A program made the translations under genes and the position numbers. Source: Candidatus Marithrix sp. Canyon 246 (GTDB lineage Bacteria > Pseudomonadota > Gammaproteobacteria > Beggiatoales > Beggiatoaceae). From it: a DNA stretch of 64,000 nt. Below the pieces are notes generated by a model. It saw only the letters and a program-made list of their open reading frames with translations. It was not told the DNA's origin and searched no databases. The DNA lies in NCBI RefSeq assembly GCF_001723685.1, contig NZ_MCBX01000003.1, positions 124,001 to 188,000 on the forward strand, in the 5' to 3' direction. How positions within the stretch are numbered: position 1 is the first letter of the stretch; each line of letters starts with the position of its first letter. Positions 62,206 through 64,000 of this stretch are shown here, piece after piece.

Positions 62206-63447
62206 GTGACTAAAAGACGTGTAGTAATTACTGGTTTAGGAGCTGTTTCTCCAGTAGGTTTAACAGTAGAAGAAAGTTGGAAAGCTATATTAGCAGGCAA
62301 AAGTGGTATTGCAAAAATCACCAATTTTGATATTTCTAGTTTTCCTAGTCAAATAGCAGGGCAAGTCAAAGGTTTTGATGTAAAACAATATTTGTCAGCT
62401 AAAGATGCAAGAAAAATGGATCCATTTATCCATTATGGAATTGCTGCTGCAACTCAAGCTATTGAAGATGCAGGATTAGAAATAACAGAAACTAATGCAG
62501 AACGAATTGGTGTAGCAATTGGCGCAGGAATAGGCGGATTACCCGGAATTGAAAAAGGTCATAATGCCTATTTAAAAGCTGGAGTACGTAAAATATCCCC
62601 ATTTTTTGTACCTGCTAATATTATAAATATGATCTCTGGTAATTTATCAGTTAAATATGGTTTAAAGGGTCCAAATTATGCAATTTCAACAGCCTGTTCC
62701 ACAGGAACTCATAATATTGGAAATGCCGCTCGCCTAATTCAATATGGTGATGCAGATGTTATGATTGCTGGTGGTGCCGAAATGGCAAGTTCAGAAATGG
62801 GAATGGGTGGTTTTGGAGCAGCCCGTGCATTATCTACCCGTAACGACGATCCAGAAACAGCTAGCCGCCCTTGGGATATTGATCGTGATGGCTTTGTATT
62901 AGGTGATGGTGCTGGCGTTTTAGTATTAGAAGAATATGAAACTGCAAAACAACGCGGTGCCAAAATATATGCAGAATTAGTAGGTTCAGGTATGAGTGGT
63001 GACGCATATCACATGACTTTACCGCCTAAAGATGGCAATGGCGCACGACGTTGCATGTTAAATGCCTTAAACGATGCAAAAATAAATCCAGAACAAGTAA
63101 ACTATATAAATGCACATGGCACCTCAACTCCAGCAGGCGATAAAGTAGAAACACTAGCAATAAAAACAGCCTTTGGCGATTATGCGAAAAATTTAGCAAT
63201 CAGCTCTACGAAATCCATGACTGGACATTTATTAGGAGCAGCAGGAGGATTAGAAGCCATATTCAGTATATTAAGTATTCGCGATCAAGTTGCACCACCG
63301 ACAATTAATATACATAATATTGATCCTGAATGTGAAGGCTTAGATTATGTAGCAAACCAAGCCAAAGAAATGACAATTGAAGTAGCAGTGTCAAACTCCT
63401 TTGGATTTGGAGGCACTAATGGCAGCTTGGTGTTTAGGAAATGTTAA
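62206..63447 (+). CDS. fabF: 3-oxoacyl-ACP synthase II
   Basis: 413 residues from a GTG. The Cys-His-His triad is in [21 protein letters not shown] and [12 protein letters not shown]. FabF elongates acyl-ACP chains and controls the unsaturated/saturated ratio. It overlaps mltG by seven bases. pabC, often between them, is absent. Confidence 0.97.
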   Translation: MTKRRVVITGLGAVSPVGLTVEESWKAILAGKSGIAKITNFDISSFPSQIAGQVKGFDVKQYLSAKDARKMDPFIHYGIAAATQAIEDAGLEITETNAERIGVAIGAGIGGLPGIEKGHNAYLKAGVRKISPFFVPANIINMISGNLSVKYGLKGPNYAISTACSTGTHNIGNAARLIQYGDADVMIAGGAEMASSEMGMGGFGAARALSTRNDDPETASRPWDIDRDGFVLGDGAGVLVLEEYETAKQRGAKIYAELVGSGMSGDAYHMTLPPKDGNGARRCMLNALNDAKINPEQVNYINAHGTSTPAGDKVETLAIKTAFGDYAKNLAISSTKSMTGHLLGAAGGLEAIFSILSIRDQVAPPTINIHNIDPECEGLDYVANQAKEMTIEVAVSNSFGFGGTNGSLVFRKC

Positions 63448-64000
63448 GAATCCTATTATTCCTCTTCTTATTCATCACTCTCGTAGTTAGCACAATAGCG
63501 GGAGGTGGTTATTGGGTTTATAAAAATAAACTTCATATGCCAATTGCATTATCTGAAGATGTGCATCATATGGTAGAGCCTAATACCACCTTGCGCACCG
63601 TTGCCATTAACTTAATGGATAAAAAACTTCTAAATTACCCAACTGCATTATTATGGGTAAATTTAGCGCGTTGGCAAAAAAAAGCTCATAAAATTAAAGC
63701 TGGAGAATATCTGATAAATGTTGGAATTACCCCTCAACAACTATTAGATAAAATGATTGCTGGTAAAACCGTAAAGTATAAATTAACCATACCTGAAGGT
63801 TGGAATTTCAAACAAGTTTTAGCCGCAATACGTAAACATCCGAAACTAATTCAAACTTTGGATGATAATGATACGATCATGGCAAAACTTGGATTTGCAA
63901 ATCAGCATCCAGAAGGGCGTTTTTATCCAGATACTTATATTTTTACCAGCAAAACTACCGACGTTGCGCTTTTAAAGCGAGCTTATAAAATGATGCAAAG
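63441..64000 (+). CDS. mltG: Endolytic murein transglycosylase (3' end outside window)
   Basis: The ATG at 63441 lies inside fabF's last codons. About 186 codons are visible: a membrane segment ([20 protein letters not shown]), then [20 protein letters not shown] (LysM-like subdomain), [15 protein letters not shown] and [19 protein letters not shown], which is the start of the YceG/MltG catalytic domain. The enzyme cuts nascent glycan strands and sets their length. The catalytic Glu lies beyond the window. Confidence 0.93.
   Translation, partial: MLRILLFLFLFITLVVSTIAGGGYWVYKNKLHMPIALSEDVHHMVEPNTTLRTVAINLMDKKLLNYPTALLWVNLARWQKKAHKIKAGEYLINVGITPQQLLDKMIAGKTVKYKLTIPEGWNFKQVLAAIRKHPKLIQTLDDNDTIMAKLGFANQHPEGRFYPDTYIFTSKTTDVALLKRAYKMMQ

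Overview
The window comes from an A+T-rich gammaproteobacterium. Gene order points to the class: rpmF-plsX-fabH-fabD-fabG-acpP-fabF-mltG, argS next to a SPOR-domain gene, scpA-scpB-trpS, and zapA followed by a 6S-like RNA. The repeat-rich, pseudogene-rich accessory DNA, caspase-like proteases, hemerythrins, a PNAG-type synthase, a group II intron and decaying AAA-ATPase/PD-(D/E)XK genes resemble the large filamentous sulfur bacteria (Thiotrichales/Beggiatoaceae). That placement is inference.

Layout. 1-4.4 kb: a partial GT2 glycosyltransferase, an intact secreted caspase-family protease, then decayed OmpA-like, caspase-like and outer-membrane barrel genes with palindromic repeats. 4.4-7.4 kb: gap and tkt (minus strand). 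7.6-11.9 kb: a coiled-coil/ricin-lectin protein, a bacteriohemerythrin, an unknown protein, proA and queE on the plus strand. 12-23.5 kb: an accessory island of secreted lectin-like proteins, four of which share one ~150-residue domain. It surrounds pgaC-pgaD and contains a broken second pgaC, nuclease pseudogenes, an IS remnant and miniature inverted repeats. 23.5-28.7 kb: AI-2E-family permease, small unknown protein, LysR regulator, Tat amidohydrolase and C92-like lipoprotein (minus strand). 28.7-31.1 kb: mlaA, TIGR02449 gene, zapA, candidate 6S RNA, cytochrome c, tRNA-Arg(CCG) and rnpB. 31.1-39.7 kb: a minus-strand housekeeping block (scpB, scpA, trpS, M50 protease, YciO-like, trmB, thiG, ffh, ABC-F). 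39.7-43.1 kb: a large LysM/TSP3-like/FGE-like protein. 43.1-50.7 kb: broken ATPase/TOPRIM-like pair, XRE regulator, DUF29, DUF971, a broken toxin-antitoxin pair, nfi, a formate-dehydrogenase-like pseudogene, a LamG protein and a nuclease. 50.7-54.5 kb: an M48 protease, a four-unit array of putative small RNAs, and a hemerythrin gene split by a group II intron. 54.8-64 kb: argS, SPOR protein, maf, yceD, rpmF and the fatty-acid synthesis operon into mltG.

The strongest candidate for an undescribed system is the array at 51504-51870. Read on the minus strand it holds four similar ~100-bp units. Each has a conserved CTCCTTT-containing motif (CCTCCTTT in two units), which resembles the anti-Shine-Dalgarno end of 16S rRNA, followed by a hairpin and a 6-9 base T run. 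This looks like a tandem family of sibling small RNAs directly downstream of the hemerythrin gene. The second is the lectin/PNAG island, where paralogous secreted lectins share an upstream block that is twice found divergent to pgaC, suggesting a co-regulated extracellular matrix.
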